Shown here in pieces: positions 46,593 through 55,447 of a stretch of 61,892 nt of DNA. The DNA comes from an uncultured Lachnospiraceae bacterium (GTDB taxonomy: Bacteria; Bacillota; Clostridia; Lachnospirales; Lachnospiraceae), in the NCBI GenBank assembly GCA_910587295.1, contig CAJULP010000079.1:1-61892 (forward strand), given 5' to 3'. Position 1 is the first letter of the stretch, and each line of letters begins with the position of its first letter. The translations under genes were made by a program, and so were the position numbers. Below the pieces are notes generated by a model. The model did not search any database, was not told the DNA's origin, and worked only from the letters and a program-made list of their open reading frames with translations.

Positions 46593-47546
46593 ATGCAGGC
46601 ATACTTATTTGTACATTTTAAAGAAAAAACTACCCCCGACGGTGAACAGGTCTATTTTGGCTTAAGCCGTGACGGCTTTCATTGGGAAGAGGTCAATTGC
46701 GGGGCGCCGGTGCTTTGGGCTTATTTTGGGGATAAGGGCGTGAGGGATTTTACCATTGTCCGCTGTGAGGAGAGTGGCAGATTTTTCATTTTTGCAACGG
46801 ATTTGAGCTTAGCTTACGGGATGCGGAACCAATACCACAATTTATGGCAGGAGATCAGCCGCTATGGAAGCAAGAATTTTTCCGTATGGGAATCGGAAAA
46901 TCTGGTGGACTGGACACAGCAGCGCCTTGTCAAGATCGGTACGGATGATTTTGGCTGTTTGTGGGCGCCGGATATTATTTACGATAAGGAGAATCAGGAT
47001 TATCTTTTGCACTGGTCATCCTCCCATATGGAAAACCAATACGGCGCAAAGAAAATTTACTATAGCAGGACGAAAGATTTTGAGCATTTTTCCGAACCGG
47101 CGGTGCTCTACCGTAAGGAAGACAGCGGGGTCATTGACTCGGCAATCTATGAAGAAGGGGGAATGTATTACCTGTTTGTGAAAAGTGAGGAGAATCCGGC
47201 AAAGATCATCATGCTTACCTCCGATCATGCCGCCGGGCCCTATAAGCGGATGGAAGCTTTTGACCAGAGTATGGAAGGCGTAGAGAGCGGGCTTTATGAG
47301 GCTCCTACCGCAGTCAGGTTAGAGGACGGGAGATGGTGCCTGTTTTTGGATTACTATGGCGTGCCGGGAGCCGGGCAGGGATATGTGCCTTTTGTGGCGG
47401 ACAGTTTAAAGTCAGGTAAATTTGTGCGTTCGGACCAGGCCTTTGATTTTCCCTATGGGTTTAAACACGGCACGATTCTCAAGATTACGATGGAGGAGTA
47501 CGAGAGGATCAAAACCCATGACTGGTCGGATAAAGGATACCGGTAA
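46593..47546 (+). CDS. GH43-like glycosidase
   Basis: This is a 317-aa five-bladed beta-propeller-type enzyme. Family features are the repeated SRDGFHWEE and SENLVDWTQQ blade ends, the acidic DFTIV and WAPDIIYD (catalytic aspartates are expected in such strands) and YEAPTAVRLEDGRWCLFLDY, where the glutamate would be the general acid. There is no signal peptide, so it acts in the cytoplasm. GH43 members mostly remove arabinose or xylose from plant glycans. Next to a uronate-type GH2 operon it may finish the breakdown of xylan or pectin side chains. The exact activity cannot be told. Confidence 0.8.
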   Translation: MQAYLFVHFKEKTTPDGEQVYFGLSRDGFHWEEVNCGAPVLWAYFGDKGVRDFTIVRCEESGRFFIFATDLSLAYGMRNQYHNLWQEISRYGSKNFSVWESENLVDWTQQRLVKIGTDDFGCLWAPDIIYDKENQDYLLHWSSSHMENQYGAKKIYYSRTKDFEHFSEPAVLYRKEDSGVIDSAIYEEGGMYYLFVKSEENPAKIIMLTSDHAAGPYKRMEAFDQSMEGVESGLYEAPTAVRLEDGRWCLFLDYYGVPGAGQGYVPFVADSLKSGKFVRSDQAFDFPYGFKHGTILKITMEEYERIKTHDWSDKGYR

Positions 47547-47555
47547 AGTAAGCAA

Positions 47556-47592
47556 AAACCGCCTGAAGGGCCTAAGGCCCGGCAGGCGGTTT
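47556..47592. terminator. Bidirectional terminator
   Basis: The stem is AAACCGCCTG / CAGGCGGTTT with an inner GGGCC-taa-GGCCC hairpin. A-rich DNA lies to the left and T residues to the right. It separates the convergent GH43-like and DUF362 genes. Confidence 0.75.
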
Positions 47593-47598
47593 CTAACG

Positions 47599-48729
47599 CT
47601 ATTTGATGACGACCAGTTCGTAATCCCTGCTTCCAAGTCCGATCTTGGCGGCATGCTCTAGGCAGCTCTTCCACTCGGATTCGGGGGTGGAGTTGGTGAA
47701 GTGGTCGTGGTGGTCCACGAAATCAGCTTTCTGCATATTGTCTGAAAGCTGGCTGCCTGGAAGGGGCGTGGCTTTGATGCAGGCATCCGCACAAGCCTGG
47801 TCTAATGCCAACGGGTCAAAGGATGCAAACATTCCGATATTAGGCAGGATCGGTGCGTCGTTTTCGCTGTGGCAGTCGCAGTTGGGGGTCACATCCACCA
47901 CCAGAGAAATGTGGAAGGAAGGACGTCCGTCCACAACGGCTTTGGCGTATTCTGCCATGCGGCAGTTTAAGTCCTTAGCGGCAGCCCAGTTTGCAAAGTC
48001 AACAGCATCAAAGTTGCAGGCCCCGATACAGCGGCCGCAGCCTACGCAGTTGTCCGGGTCAATGGACATTTTGCGGGTTTCTTCATTATAGGAAAGGCCG
48101 TTATTGGCACATTCTTTCAGGCAGGCACGACAGCCCTTGCATTTATCCGGGTCAACATGGGGCGTTCCGTTACAGTGCTGGTCTTTTTTGCCGGCACGGG
48201 ATCCGCATCCCATCCCGATATTCTTGATAGCGCCGCCAAATCCGGTCATTTCATGTCCTTTAAAATGAGAAAGGCTGATGAAGATATCGGCGTCCATGAT
48301 GGCCCTTCCGATTTTTGCTTCTTTTATGTACTCGCCGTTTTCCACGGGGATGGTGATGTCATCGGTTCCCTTAAGACCGTCGGCAATGATGATGGGGCAG
48401 CCTACGGTAAGGGGGGTAAAGCCGTTTTCCCATGCACATTCCAAATGCTCTAATGCGTTTTTTCGGCTGCCGGGATAAAGGGTGTTGCAGTCCGTGAGGA
48501 AGGGGCGGCCGCCGGCTTCTTTTACCACGTCTGCCACTGCTTTGGCATAATTAGGGCGGAGATATGCGATGTTTCCCAATTCTCCGAAATGCATCTTTAT
48601 GGCAACGAATTTCCCATCCATATCAATCTGGCCGATTCCGGCTTTGCGGATCAGCTTTTTTAGCTTGGTGGGGAGACCTTCCCCTAAATGAACACGAAAA
48701 TCTGTAAAATATACTTTTGATCTTTCCAT
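47599..48729 (-). CDS. DUF362 protein with two [4Fe-4S] clusters
   Basis: This is a 376-aa cytoplasmic protein. The first 190 residues and the last 120 match DUF362 (AIKMHFGELGN, FLTDCNTLYPGSR, ISLSHFKGHEMTGFGGAIKN). A ferredoxin insert at about 190-245 has two cluster motifs, CKGCRACLKEC and CVGCGRCIGAC. Members are thought to move electrons, but no reaction is established. AAAGGAG precedes the ATG. It is a single-gene unit, and neighbouring genes give no hint of a partner. Confidence 0.88.
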   Translation of the reverse strand: MERSKVYFTDFRVHLGEGLPTKLKKLIRKAGIGQIDMDGKFVAIKMHFGELGNIAYLRPNYAKAVADVVKEAGGRPFLTDCNTLYPGSRKNALEHLECAWENGFTPLTVGCPIIIADGLKGTDDITIPVENGEYIKEAKIGRAIMDADIFISLSHFKGHEMTGFGGAIKNIGMGCGSRAGKKDQHCNGTPHVDPDKCKGCRACLKECANNGLSYNEETRKMSIDPDNCVGCGRCIGACNFDAVDFANWAAAKDLNCRMAEYAKAVVDGRPSFHISLVVDVTPNCDCHSENDAPILPNIGMFASFDPLALDQACADACIKATPLPGSQLSDNMQKADFVDHHDHFTNSTPESEWKSCLEHAAKIGLGSRDYELVVIK

Positions 48730-48904
48730 GAGATAACTGTACTCCTTTCGTTTTTGGCATGGCGCAGAACCATGCTGGGATATGAGTTGTCTGTTAATAC
48801 ACTATTTTAGCGGAAAAAGATTATGATTGCAATCCGGAAAATTATCACTTGTGCCAAGGAAAACCGGTTTGCGGAAGTACGCTTCACAAAATTCGCAAAA
48901 CCTG

Positions 48905-48933
48905 TTGGCGGTAGGTGATATTTCATGTATAAT
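48905..48933 (+). promoter_or_regulatory. Promoter of rarA
   Basis: TTGGCG (48905-48910) and a consensus TATAAT (48928-48933) are separated by 17 bp, about 40 bp before the gene. Confidence 0.6.
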
Positions 48934-48974
48934 CAATCGTAAGGCATTAAATAAGGAAGGCTTGGTTATTGGGT

Positions 48975-50318
48975 ATGGATTTATTTGAATATATGCGGTC
49001 GGCCAACAAGGAAAAGGAATCGCCCCTTGCCGCAAGGCTGCGCCCTACGACTTTAGATGAGGTGGTAGGGCAGCGGCACATCATTGGAACGGACAAGCTT
49101 TTATACCGGGCCATCAAGGCGGATAAGATAAGTTCTATTATTTTTTATGGGCCGCCGGGAACCGGCAAGACCACTCTTGCCAAGGTGATCGCCAATACCA
49201 CCAGTGCGGAATTTACTCAGATCAATGCCACGGTGGCAGGGAAAAAGGATATGGAAGAGGTGGTAAAGGCGGCTGAAAGCATGCAGGGCATGTACGGCAA
49301 AAAGACGATCCTTTTTATAGATGAGATCCACCGGTTTAATAAAGGGCAGCAGGACTATCTGTTACCTTTCGTGGAGGATGGAACCATCATATTGATCGGG
49401 GCGACCACGGAAAACCCCTATTTTGAAGTGAACGGTGCGCTGCTATCCCGTTCTATTATTTTTGAGTTAAAGCCTCTTGAAAAAGATGATATCAAGGAAC
49501 TTTTAAGAAGGGCCGTGTACGATACGGAAAAGGGGATGGGCTCCTATGGCGGTGTTTTGCACGAAGACGCAATGGAATTTCTGGCGGATATTTCCGGCGG
49601 GGATGCCAGGCACGCATTAAATGCCATTGAGCTTGGGATCATGACCACCCAGCGTTGCGAGGATGGCAAGATACATATCACTCTGGAAGTGGCGCAGGAG
49701 TGCATCCAAAAGCGCGCGGTGCGTTATGATAAGTCAGGTGATAACCATTATGACACCATTTCCGCGTTTATCAAGAGCATGAGAGGGTCCGACCCGGATG
49801 CGGCAGTCTACTATCTGGCGAGGATGCTTTATGCTGGAGAAAGCGTCACTTTTATCGCAAGAAGGATCATGATCTGTGCGGCGGAAGACGTGGGGATCGC
49901 AGATCCGATGGCGCTGCAGGTTGCGGTGAACGCCTCTCTTGCGGTGGAGCGGGTGGGGATGCCGGAAGCCCAGATCATCCTTTCGGAAGCGGTAGTGTAT
50001 GTAGCCTGTGCGCCGAAGAGTAATGCCTGTGTGACAGCGATCGGCAGGGCAATGGACACAGTGGCAAAGACAGGGAACCTGCCAATCCCCACTCATTTAC
50101 AGGATGCCCATTATAAGGGGGCGGCGAAGCTTGGCCACGGCACGGGTTATCTGTATGCCCATGATTATCCCAACCATTATGTGAAGCAGCAGTACCTGCC
50201 CTATGAGCTTACCGGAAAAGAATTTTACAGTCCTGCCGGAAACGGGTATGAGGTGAAGGTGAAAGAACATATGCGGCGGCTCAGGCAGGAAGCGTCAGGA
50301 GAAACCGGCGGGGAATGA
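48975..50318 (+). CDS. rarA: Replication-associated recombination protein RarA (MgsA)
   Basis: This is a 447-aa AAA+ ATPase of the clamp-loader type that acts at stalled replication forks. Walker A is GPPGTGKTT (about residues 59-67), Walker B is LFIDEIHRF, sensor 1 is GATTEN and the C-terminal helical part ends with YLPYELTGKEFYSP. The family's usual N-terminus, MDLFEYMR, supports the ATG at 48975. However, AAGGAAGG lies about 15 bases away, which suits the in-frame TTG at 48969 better, so two extra residues are possible. The DUF5722 gene follows after 50 bp. Confidence 0.95.
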   Translation: MDLFEYMRSANKEKESPLAARLRPTTLDEVVGQRHIIGTDKLLYRAIKADKISSIIFYGPPGTGKTTLAKVIANTTSAEFTQINATVAGKKDMEEVVKAAESMQGMYGKKTILFIDEIHRFNKGQQDYLLPFVEDGTIILIGATTENPYFEVNGALLSRSIIFELKPLEKDDIKELLRRAVYDTEKGMGSYGGVLHEDAMEFLADISGGDARHALNAIELGIMTTQRCEDGKIHITLEVAQECIQKRAVRYDKSGDNHYDTISAFIKSMRGSDPDAAVYYLARMLYAGESVTFIARRIMICAAEDVGIADPMALQVAVNASLAVERVGMPEAQIILSEAVVYVACAPKSNACVTAIGRAMDTVAKTGNLPIPTHLQDAHYKGAAKLGHGTGYLYAHDYPNHYVKQQYLPYELTGKEFYSPAGNGYEVKVKEHMRRLRQEASGETGGE

Positions 50319-50368
50319 ATTTAGGCAGCATAAAAGCAGAATAGAAACAAGAAAAGGAAACAGAAAAC

Positions 50369-52252
50369 ATGGATTTGGAAACCGGAAAGAAACCACCGGC
50401 AAAAAGAAAGAAAGTCAAAGGAAGAAGGGTCAGGAAGCCTGCAAGGAAAACCACAATGCCCAAAAAGAAAAAACTGTTTTTGGGTATTGCGGCGGCAGCG
50501 GCGGTCCTGCTGGTGCTAGGAGCGGCAGGTACGGGGATATTTTTTGTTTTACATAAGGATTCCGGGCCGGACGAGCCGGAGCTTGACCTTACGGAGATCC
50601 TGGAGGAAGTCACGGAGGAAGAACCGGGAACGGATATGGGAAAAGGCGTATTAAGCCACATATTTAAAGCCGGGAACGCCGTGTTTGAATCCTACCGGGA
50701 ACGGCCCAAAAGCTATGAACTGACAGATGAAAACAGGGCGGACTTTGCCAAGATCAGCACATGTGCCCTGGACGATTCAGGCAGGATCACGATCACGGCT
50801 TCAGGGGAAGGGATTCCGAAAAGCGACGATAAATTTTACTATCTTTTTGCACTGAATACCTATGACACCGGAATTGCGGAAGGCGCGGATTATATTGCAA
50901 GGGAGTATAAAGACAGCGAAACTCTTTTTACGGCCGGGCTTAATTATAACAGCTCAAACAGCCGACTGTTCAAAAAGTTTGCAGTGGCAGTCAAGGTGGA
51001 CGGTAAATATGTGCAGGTCAGCACGCCAAGCTATATCACGAACCCGGAGGCTATCGCAAAGTATGGCTCCGTGTTCCAGCAGCCTGCTTCCAAGAAGGGG
51101 ATTTTAGTTGATCCCAATAAGCTTCGGGGAAGTGAGCTTGACGACCTTGGGGTAAAACAGGCGGCCTATAATATCCCGGTGGCAAGGCTTCTTGGCCCAA
51201 CCACCAGTGCGGCTTACCCTACGATCCATTATACCTATAATGGCAGGACTTACACCATAAACGGGCAGGTGGTTGCGGAATATGATCTGGTCTTTGGCAC
51301 ATTGACCGCTAAGGGGATCACCACGACGGCAATTATTTTAAATAATTATTCGCCTTCCTTCCCTCAGTTGATCCACCCCAAAGCCCGCAGCGGCGGTTCG
51401 GCCCCTTATTATATGTTTAACGGTGCGGAAGAATCCGGCGTGGAATACATGGCGGCGATCGGAACGTTTCTTGCGGAGCGGTATTCGGGCAACAGCCATG
51501 GCAGGATCTCTAACTGGATCATTGCCAACGAGATCAATGCCCGGAAAGAGTGGAATTATATGGCCCATACGGATATTGAAACTTATGTGGAAGAGTATGC
51601 AAGAGGGTTCCGGGTATTTTACAATGCCATTAAAAGCGTAAGCAGCAGCGCCAGGGTTTACATTTCCCTGGATCAGCAGTGGGATAGGAACATTAAAAAT
51701 AATACCAATTATGACGGAAGAGATATTATGGATGTTTTTAACAGGAATATTTCTTCTAAAGGAAACATCGACTGGGGAGTGGCCCAGCATCCTTATAATG
51801 TACCGCTGACGGAAGCAAGGATCTGGAAATCTTCCAAGTATGTGAAGCACAGTGCGGATACTTCCATGATGACCATGGACAATATCGAAGTGTTGATCGA
51901 TTATTTAAAGCAGGATCATTTCCTGACAGATGATGGTCAGGTCCGCAGCATATTGATCAGCGAGCTTGGCTATACATCTCACGCCGGGGAAGCCTATCAG
52001 GCAGCAGCGTTTGCCTATGCTTATTATAAGATAGAAGCTTATGATGAGATTGACGGGTTTTTGCTTAACCGGCAGACCGATGCGGCAGAGGAGGTTGCCC
52101 AGGGCCTTGCCTTCGGGCTGTCCAGTGCAGGCGGAGGACGTAAGCAGATTTATGATGTGTTTAAGTATATTGATACCGGGCAGCATGCCCAATATACGGA
52201 TTTTGCAAAGGACCTTATCGGAATTTCCAGTTGGAGCGAGATCATGAGGTAA
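50369..52252 (+). CDS. DUF5722 membrane-anchored TIM-barrel protein
   Basis: This is a 627-aa protein with a very basic N-terminus (about residues 1-35), one membrane helix (about 36-60) and an acidic linker. The large extracellular part matches DUF5722, a GH-A-like barrel. Candidate catalytic acids are Glu in NWIIANEINARKEW and Glu in ILISELGYTS, in the positions where clan-A glycosidases place acid/base and nucleophile. A beta-sandwich-like domain precedes the barrel. It is probably a surface glycan-active enzyme of unknown substrate. It ends at a terminator next to the large palindrome. Confidence 0.78.
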   Translation: MDLETGKKPPAKRKKVKGRRVRKPARKTTMPKKKKLFLGIAAAAAVLLVLGAAGTGIFFVLHKDSGPDEPELDLTEILEEVTEEEPGTDMGKGVLSHIFKAGNAVFESYRERPKSYELTDENRADFAKISTCALDDSGRITITASGEGIPKSDDKFYYLFALNTYDTGIAEGADYIAREYKDSETLFTAGLNYNSSNSRLFKKFAVAVKVDGKYVQVSTPSYITNPEAIAKYGSVFQQPASKKGILVDPNKLRGSELDDLGVKQAAYNIPVARLLGPTTSAAYPTIHYTYNGRTYTINGQVVAEYDLVFGTLTAKGITTTAIILNNYSPSFPQLIHPKARSGGSAPYYMFNGAEESGVEYMAAIGTFLAERYSGNSHGRISNWIIANEINARKEWNYMAHTDIETYVEEYARGFRVFYNAIKSVSSSARVYISLDQQWDRNIKNNTNYDGRDIMDVFNRNISSKGNIDWGVAQHPYNVPLTEARIWKSSKYVKHSADTSMMTMDNIEVLIDYLKQDHFLTDDGQVRSILISELGYTSHAGEAYQAAAFAYAYYKIEAYDEIDGFLLNRQTDAAEEVAQGLAFGLSSAGGGRKQIYDVFKYIDTGQHAQYTDFAKDLIGISSWSEIMR

Positions 52253-52283
52253 GTACGCCAGGTAAAAACGTAAAATAGTTAAG

Positions 52284-52314
52284 GGAAGGGAATGAGCGGT
52301 TTCCTTCCTTTTCT
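52284..52314 (+). terminator. Terminator after the DUF5722 gene
   Basis: The 9-bp stem GGAAGGGAA / TTTCCTTCC, including one G-U pair, has a 7-nt loop and is followed by TTTTCT. Confidence 0.65.
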
Positions 52315-52372
52315 GTAAGTTTCCGTATAGTTGGGTTAGTTAGGTTGGCTAAATGGACGAAAAGAAAGCAAT

Positions 52373-52430
52373 AAAAATCTACGTCACCACGCTCGATAAA
52401 GCGTTCGCGAAATGGTTCCTTAAGATTTTT
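52373..52430 (+). repeat. 58-bp core, copy 1 of an inverted pair
   Basis: It begins AAAAATCT and ends AGATTTTT. Its reverse complement recurs at 52652-52709 with one mismatch. It is flanked by AGAAAGCAAT and ATTGCTTTCT, which pair with each other. Confidence 0.9.
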
Positions 52431-52651
52431 ATTGCTTTCTTTTCTGGCTTTTGGCTAACCTAACTAATCCAACTAAACATTCAACTAAACTGCTGATCAC
52501 TACGTAATTGGCTGCCGCTTACAGTATTGTCTACGCCACGTTGCTTATTATATGCCACATTACGTCAAATAGCCAATTGCGTAGTGGTCAGAAAGCTAGT
52601 CGAGTAGCCAGTTGGACTTACATGAGCCAATAGACCAGCCCTAATAAGATG

Positions 52652-52709
52652 AAAAATCTTAAGGAACCATTTCGCAAACGCTTTATCGAGCGTGGTGACG
52701 TAGATTTTT
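52652..52709 (-). repeat. 58-bp core, copy 2 of an inverted pair
   Basis: This is the reverse complement of 52373-52430 with one mismatch. It is flanked by CCCTAATAAGATG and CACCTTATTAGGG, which pair with each other but are unrelated to the stem around copy 1. Confidence 0.9.
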
Positions 52710-52797
52710 CACCTTATTAGGGCGGAATTTATTAGCCACGTACTCCAACTAAGCGGAAATTTAGTTGCGATTTAGTGATATTACCTTTCCATCTCGG

Positions 52798-53259
52798 CTA
52801 AAAAAGCTCCATATTGATTGATTTTTCCGTAAACCCGTAATTGGAATACATTTGATATGCCGCCTTATTTTTGGCATTCACCTGCAGCTCAATCCCGTCA
52901 TATCCTTTTTGGTCTTTTAATTTTTTAAGAAGACCGAAAAAAGCATGCCCAATCCCTTTTCCACGGTATTTCTCATCCACTGCCATAGAGTCAATGAAAA
53001 TGGTATTTCTTGTTATCAGGTTAGGACCCTTTGTATGGCGGTACATAATGAGCAGGATGCCGGCCACGTGTCCGCAGTATTCCGCCACAAAAATTGTCTC
53101 ATCTTTGACTGACTGCTCAAACACGTCAAAAGGAAGCACGGTCCTGGTATATTGATAAATATCCGGCCGCCAGTCTACATGCATTTGCTGGACCTGCTTC
53201 ATGATTGCTTCCACTTCATCATATTCACTAAGTTTTGGGTGCCTGATCTGAATCTCCAT
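52798..53259 (-). CDS. GNAT-family N-acetyltransferase
   Basis: This is a 153-aa acetyl-CoA-dependent acetyltransferase. The acetyl-CoA loop reads VDEKYRGKGIGHAFFGLL, preceded by the IDSMAV strand, and the C-terminal part is ELQVNAKNKAAYQMYSNYGF, typical of the fold. I prefer the ATG at 53259 with GAAAGGTAAG upstream; a longer frame to 53307 adds residues that no ribosome site supports. The substrate, whether a small molecule or a protein amine, is unknown. It stands alone beside the palindromic element. Confidence 0.85.
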   Translation of the reverse strand: MEIQIRHPKLSEYDEVEAIMKQVQQMHVDWRPDIYQYTRTVLPFDVFEQSVKDETIFVAEYCGHVAGILLIMYRHTKGPNLITRNTIFIDSMAVDEKYRGKGIGHAFFGLLKKLKDQKGYDGIELQVNAKNKAAYQMYSNYGFTEKSINMELF

Positions 53260-53381
53260 AATCTTACCTTTCGTTTTAGATGAAAGTTTACTGTAACAGG
53301 ATAACACAGGGGATATTTTTTATCAATAAAGAATGATATTGCCGTTTGTCAAATTTTGAATCCATTATATTATTGCAGGGG

Positions 53382-53414
53382 TTTTTTGGGTAAGGCCTCT
53401 TAAGAGCCCAAAAA
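53382..53414 (+). promoter_or_regulatory. Leader hairpin touching the ribosome site
   Basis: TTTTTTGGG (53382-53390) pairs with CCCAAAAA (53407-53414), with an inner CTCTTAAGAG stem. The ribosome site AGGAGG begins at 53414, on the edge of the stem, so the hairpin could limit translation of the following broken gene. Confidence 0.4.
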
Positions 53415-53424
53415 GGAGGTTTTG

Positions 53425-54100
53425 ATGGCAAAAAAGAAGAAAGGGTACCGGCTGCAGTGGCATCCGGCGTTTTATGCCGGGCTGCAGATCGAGCTGGGGA
53501 AAGACGCAGGCAATCTTATATTTGAAAATGAACACCAGCTAAGTACGAAACCGTTGGGGATAGATGTTCTTGTCATTAAAAAAGACGCGGATATTCCGAT
53601 CCACAAAAATATAGGGCGTATATTCCGTAAATACAATCTGGTGGAATATAAGAGTCCTTCTCCATATCGCTGGCAATGATTTCGTCATGCAGCTCATCGT
53701 TACGTCTCAGATAATGAAAGAAGAGAACCTGTAGCTTTGGAGTCTGTGTAATCAGATTAAGGATACAGGAACTGTAGAAAGGCTGGTCAGCGAGTACGGG
53801 AAAAATAAGACCTGCCGGCATTATGAGTGGGTTATGGATATGATAGTGCGGGCTAATAGAAAGCAGTTTGGATTGGAGAATAAAAGTATGTGTAAAGCTT
53901 TGGAAGAGATTATGGAAGATCGGATCATTGCAAGGGAGAAAAGGGCAGAAGCAATTATAGAGCTTTTAGAAGACTATGGGGAAATTTCCGGGGAGCTGCA
54001 GGAAAAGATTTATGGGGAAACAGACATGGGAGTATTAAAGACCTGGCATAAGCTGGCGGCAAAGGTAGATTCCATTGAAGAATTTAAACAGGTCATGTGA
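53425..54100 (+). pseudogene. Decayed Rpn/PD-(D/E)XK-like protein
   Basis: The first 84 codons (AKKKKGYRLQWHPAFYAGLQ to FRKYNLVEYKSPSPYRWQ) match the start of a widespread Lachnospiraceae family with a nuclease-like E-x-K core. From memory, full-length members are about 250-300 aa. The frame then stops at 53679. The family's C-terminal part resumes near 53764 (DTGTVERLVSEYGKNKTCRH, then YEWVMDMIVRANRKQFG) and ends at 54100. Roughly 100 residues between are missing, and the 80-bp bridge does not fit either end. This is a deletion remnant. Relatives are often multicopy and mobile-associated; function unproven. Confidence 0.7.
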
Positions 54101-54123
54101 AATTCCATTACTGATATTTTCAT

Positions 54124-54159
54124 CAAGCAGGCATATCCTGCAAGAGGTATGCCTGCTTG
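54124..54159. terminator. Hairpin after the decayed gene
   Basis: A perfect 12-bp stem, CAAGCAGGCATA / TATGCCTGCTTG, has a 12-nt loop. No T-run follows. Confidence 0.5.
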
Positions 54160-54265
54160 ATTGATAAAGTGGAGAAGATAAAAAATTGATAGAAAATAGA
54201 ATGGGAAAATCGTATAATAAGGATATTGATCCTAAACTGACTATAATTTCCATAGGGGTGTGAAA

Positions 54266-55423
54266 ATGCGAAAGACAAATTGTTTGATAGAATATATAAA
54301 AAAAGAAACAGTGCTGTGCATTGCGGTTTTGCTGGCAGCGGTATCTTCATTTATAGTGCTGCCGGATGCAGGTTATGCAAAGTATATTGATTACCGTACA
54401 TTGGCGATTTTGTTTTGCCTGATGTGCGTGATGGCAGGACTTAAGAAGCTTGGAGTGTTTGAATGGGTTGCGGGGAAACTCCTTGGGAAGGTAAAGACCA
54501 GCCGCAGTATTGTCATTATTTTAACGATGTTGTGCTTTTTCTTTAGTATGTTGATCACAAATGATGTGGCGCTTATTACTTTTGTGCCGTTTACCTTTAC
54601 GGTCCTTGATCTGCTTGGGCAGGAACAGAAAAAGAAGATGGTACTTCCGGTGGTGGTGATGCAGACGATTGCGGCTAATTTGGGCAGTATGCTGACGCCT
54701 ATTGGGAATCCGCAAAATCTGTATTTATACGGAAAGGCTGGGTTGTCCATAGGTGAGTTCATTGGGCTGATGCTTCCCTTTACAGTGTTGTCGCTGGTGC
54801 TATTGCTTATCTGGGGCATGATCCAGGGCGGATTGGTCCAGGATAAAAACCTTATTCCGGCTAATGGCGCACAGGAAGATCCGGTACATTTGGGAAAAGC
54901 AGCAGTTCCTTTGGCAGGGTATCTTATCTTGTTTTTTGTCTGTCTTTTGGCGGTAGGACATATAATTCCGTGGCAGGCAGTGCTTGTTGCTGTGTTTCTT
55001 GCCGTGTTTTTTATGGATAGAAAAGTGCTTTTGGAAGTGGATTACCCATTACTTTTTACGTTTGCAGGATTCTTTATCTTTATCGGAAATATGGGGAGGA
55101 TTCCTGTCTTTCGTGATTTCTTACAGCAGATCATTACCGGCAGGGAAGTGTATACTGCGGTGATCGCCAGCCAGGCAATCAGCAATGTGCCGGCGGCACT
55201 CCTTTTGTCCGGGTTTACGGAAAACTATAAAGAACTGATTATAGGAACGAACCTTGGAGGGCTTGGAACGCTGATTGCATCTATGGCAAGCCTGATTTCT
55301 TATAAATATGTCGCCAGGAGGGAGAGTGGGCGCAAAGGAGAGTACATCCTGCTTTTTACACTGGCGAACCTTGTCTTTCTGGCAGTGTTGATTGGATTTT
55401 TGGTTCTTACAGGGAGTCTTTGA
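54266..55423 (+). CDS. SLC13/ArsB-type ion permease
   Basis: This is a 385-aa membrane protein with about ten helices. The ion transporter superfamily signature is visible: ITNDVALITFVPFT in the first half and QAISNVPAALLLSGF with NLGGLGTLIASMASLISYK in the second. TPIGNPQNLYLY is typical of ArsB/NhaD/CitM-like carriers. It may carry citrate or another anion, arsenite, or sodium against protons; sequence alone does not decide. AGGGGTG lies seven bases before the ATG at 54266; a GTG two codons earlier is less likely. It is a single gene. Confidence 0.82.
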   Translation: MRKTNCLIEYIKKETVLCIAVLLAAVSSFIVLPDAGYAKYIDYRTLAILFCLMCVMAGLKKLGVFEWVAGKLLGKVKTSRSIVIILTMLCFFFSMLITNDVALITFVPFTFTVLDLLGQEQKKKMVLPVVVMQTIAANLGSMLTPIGNPQNLYLYGKAGLSIGEFIGLMLPFTVLSLVLLLIWGMIQGGLVQDKNLIPANGAQEDPVHLGKAAVPLAGYLILFFVCLLAVGHIIPWQAVLVAVFLAVFFMDRKVLLEVDYPLLFTFAGFFIFIGNMGRIPVFRDFLQQIITGREVYTAVIASQAISNVPAALLLSGFTENYKELIIGTNLGGLGTLIASMASLISYKYVARRESGRKGEYILLFTLANLVFLAVLIGFLVLTGSL

Positions 55424-55447
55424 TTTCTAAATCTGCATGTGGCTGGA

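Larger units (their letters stand above)
52320..52759. repeat. 440-bp nested palindrome (foldback-like element)
   Basis: This non-coding block is an imperfect inverted repeat from end to end: TTTCCG (52320-52325) and TAGTTGG on the left match CCAACTA and CGGAAA (52754-52759) on the right. Inside are three hairpins. Hairpin A (52328-52475) has arms of about 50 nt. Hairpin B (52493-52591) has 21-bp arms, CTGATCACTACGTAATTGGC against its near complement. Hairpin C (52610-52750) mirrors A. A and C carry the same 58-bp core in opposite orientation, but their flanking stems differ and each stem still pairs. No gene or known transposase lies within. It may be a foldback MITE or a structured RNA or DNA site. 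Confidence 0.75.

Noticed and set aside
52328..52475. Hairpin boundaries GTTGGGT and ATCCAAC suggested an integron attC site.
   Set aside because: In attC sites the order is RYYYAAC first and GTTRRRY last. Here the order is reversed, no integrase gene is present, and the conserved part is the loop core, not the ends.
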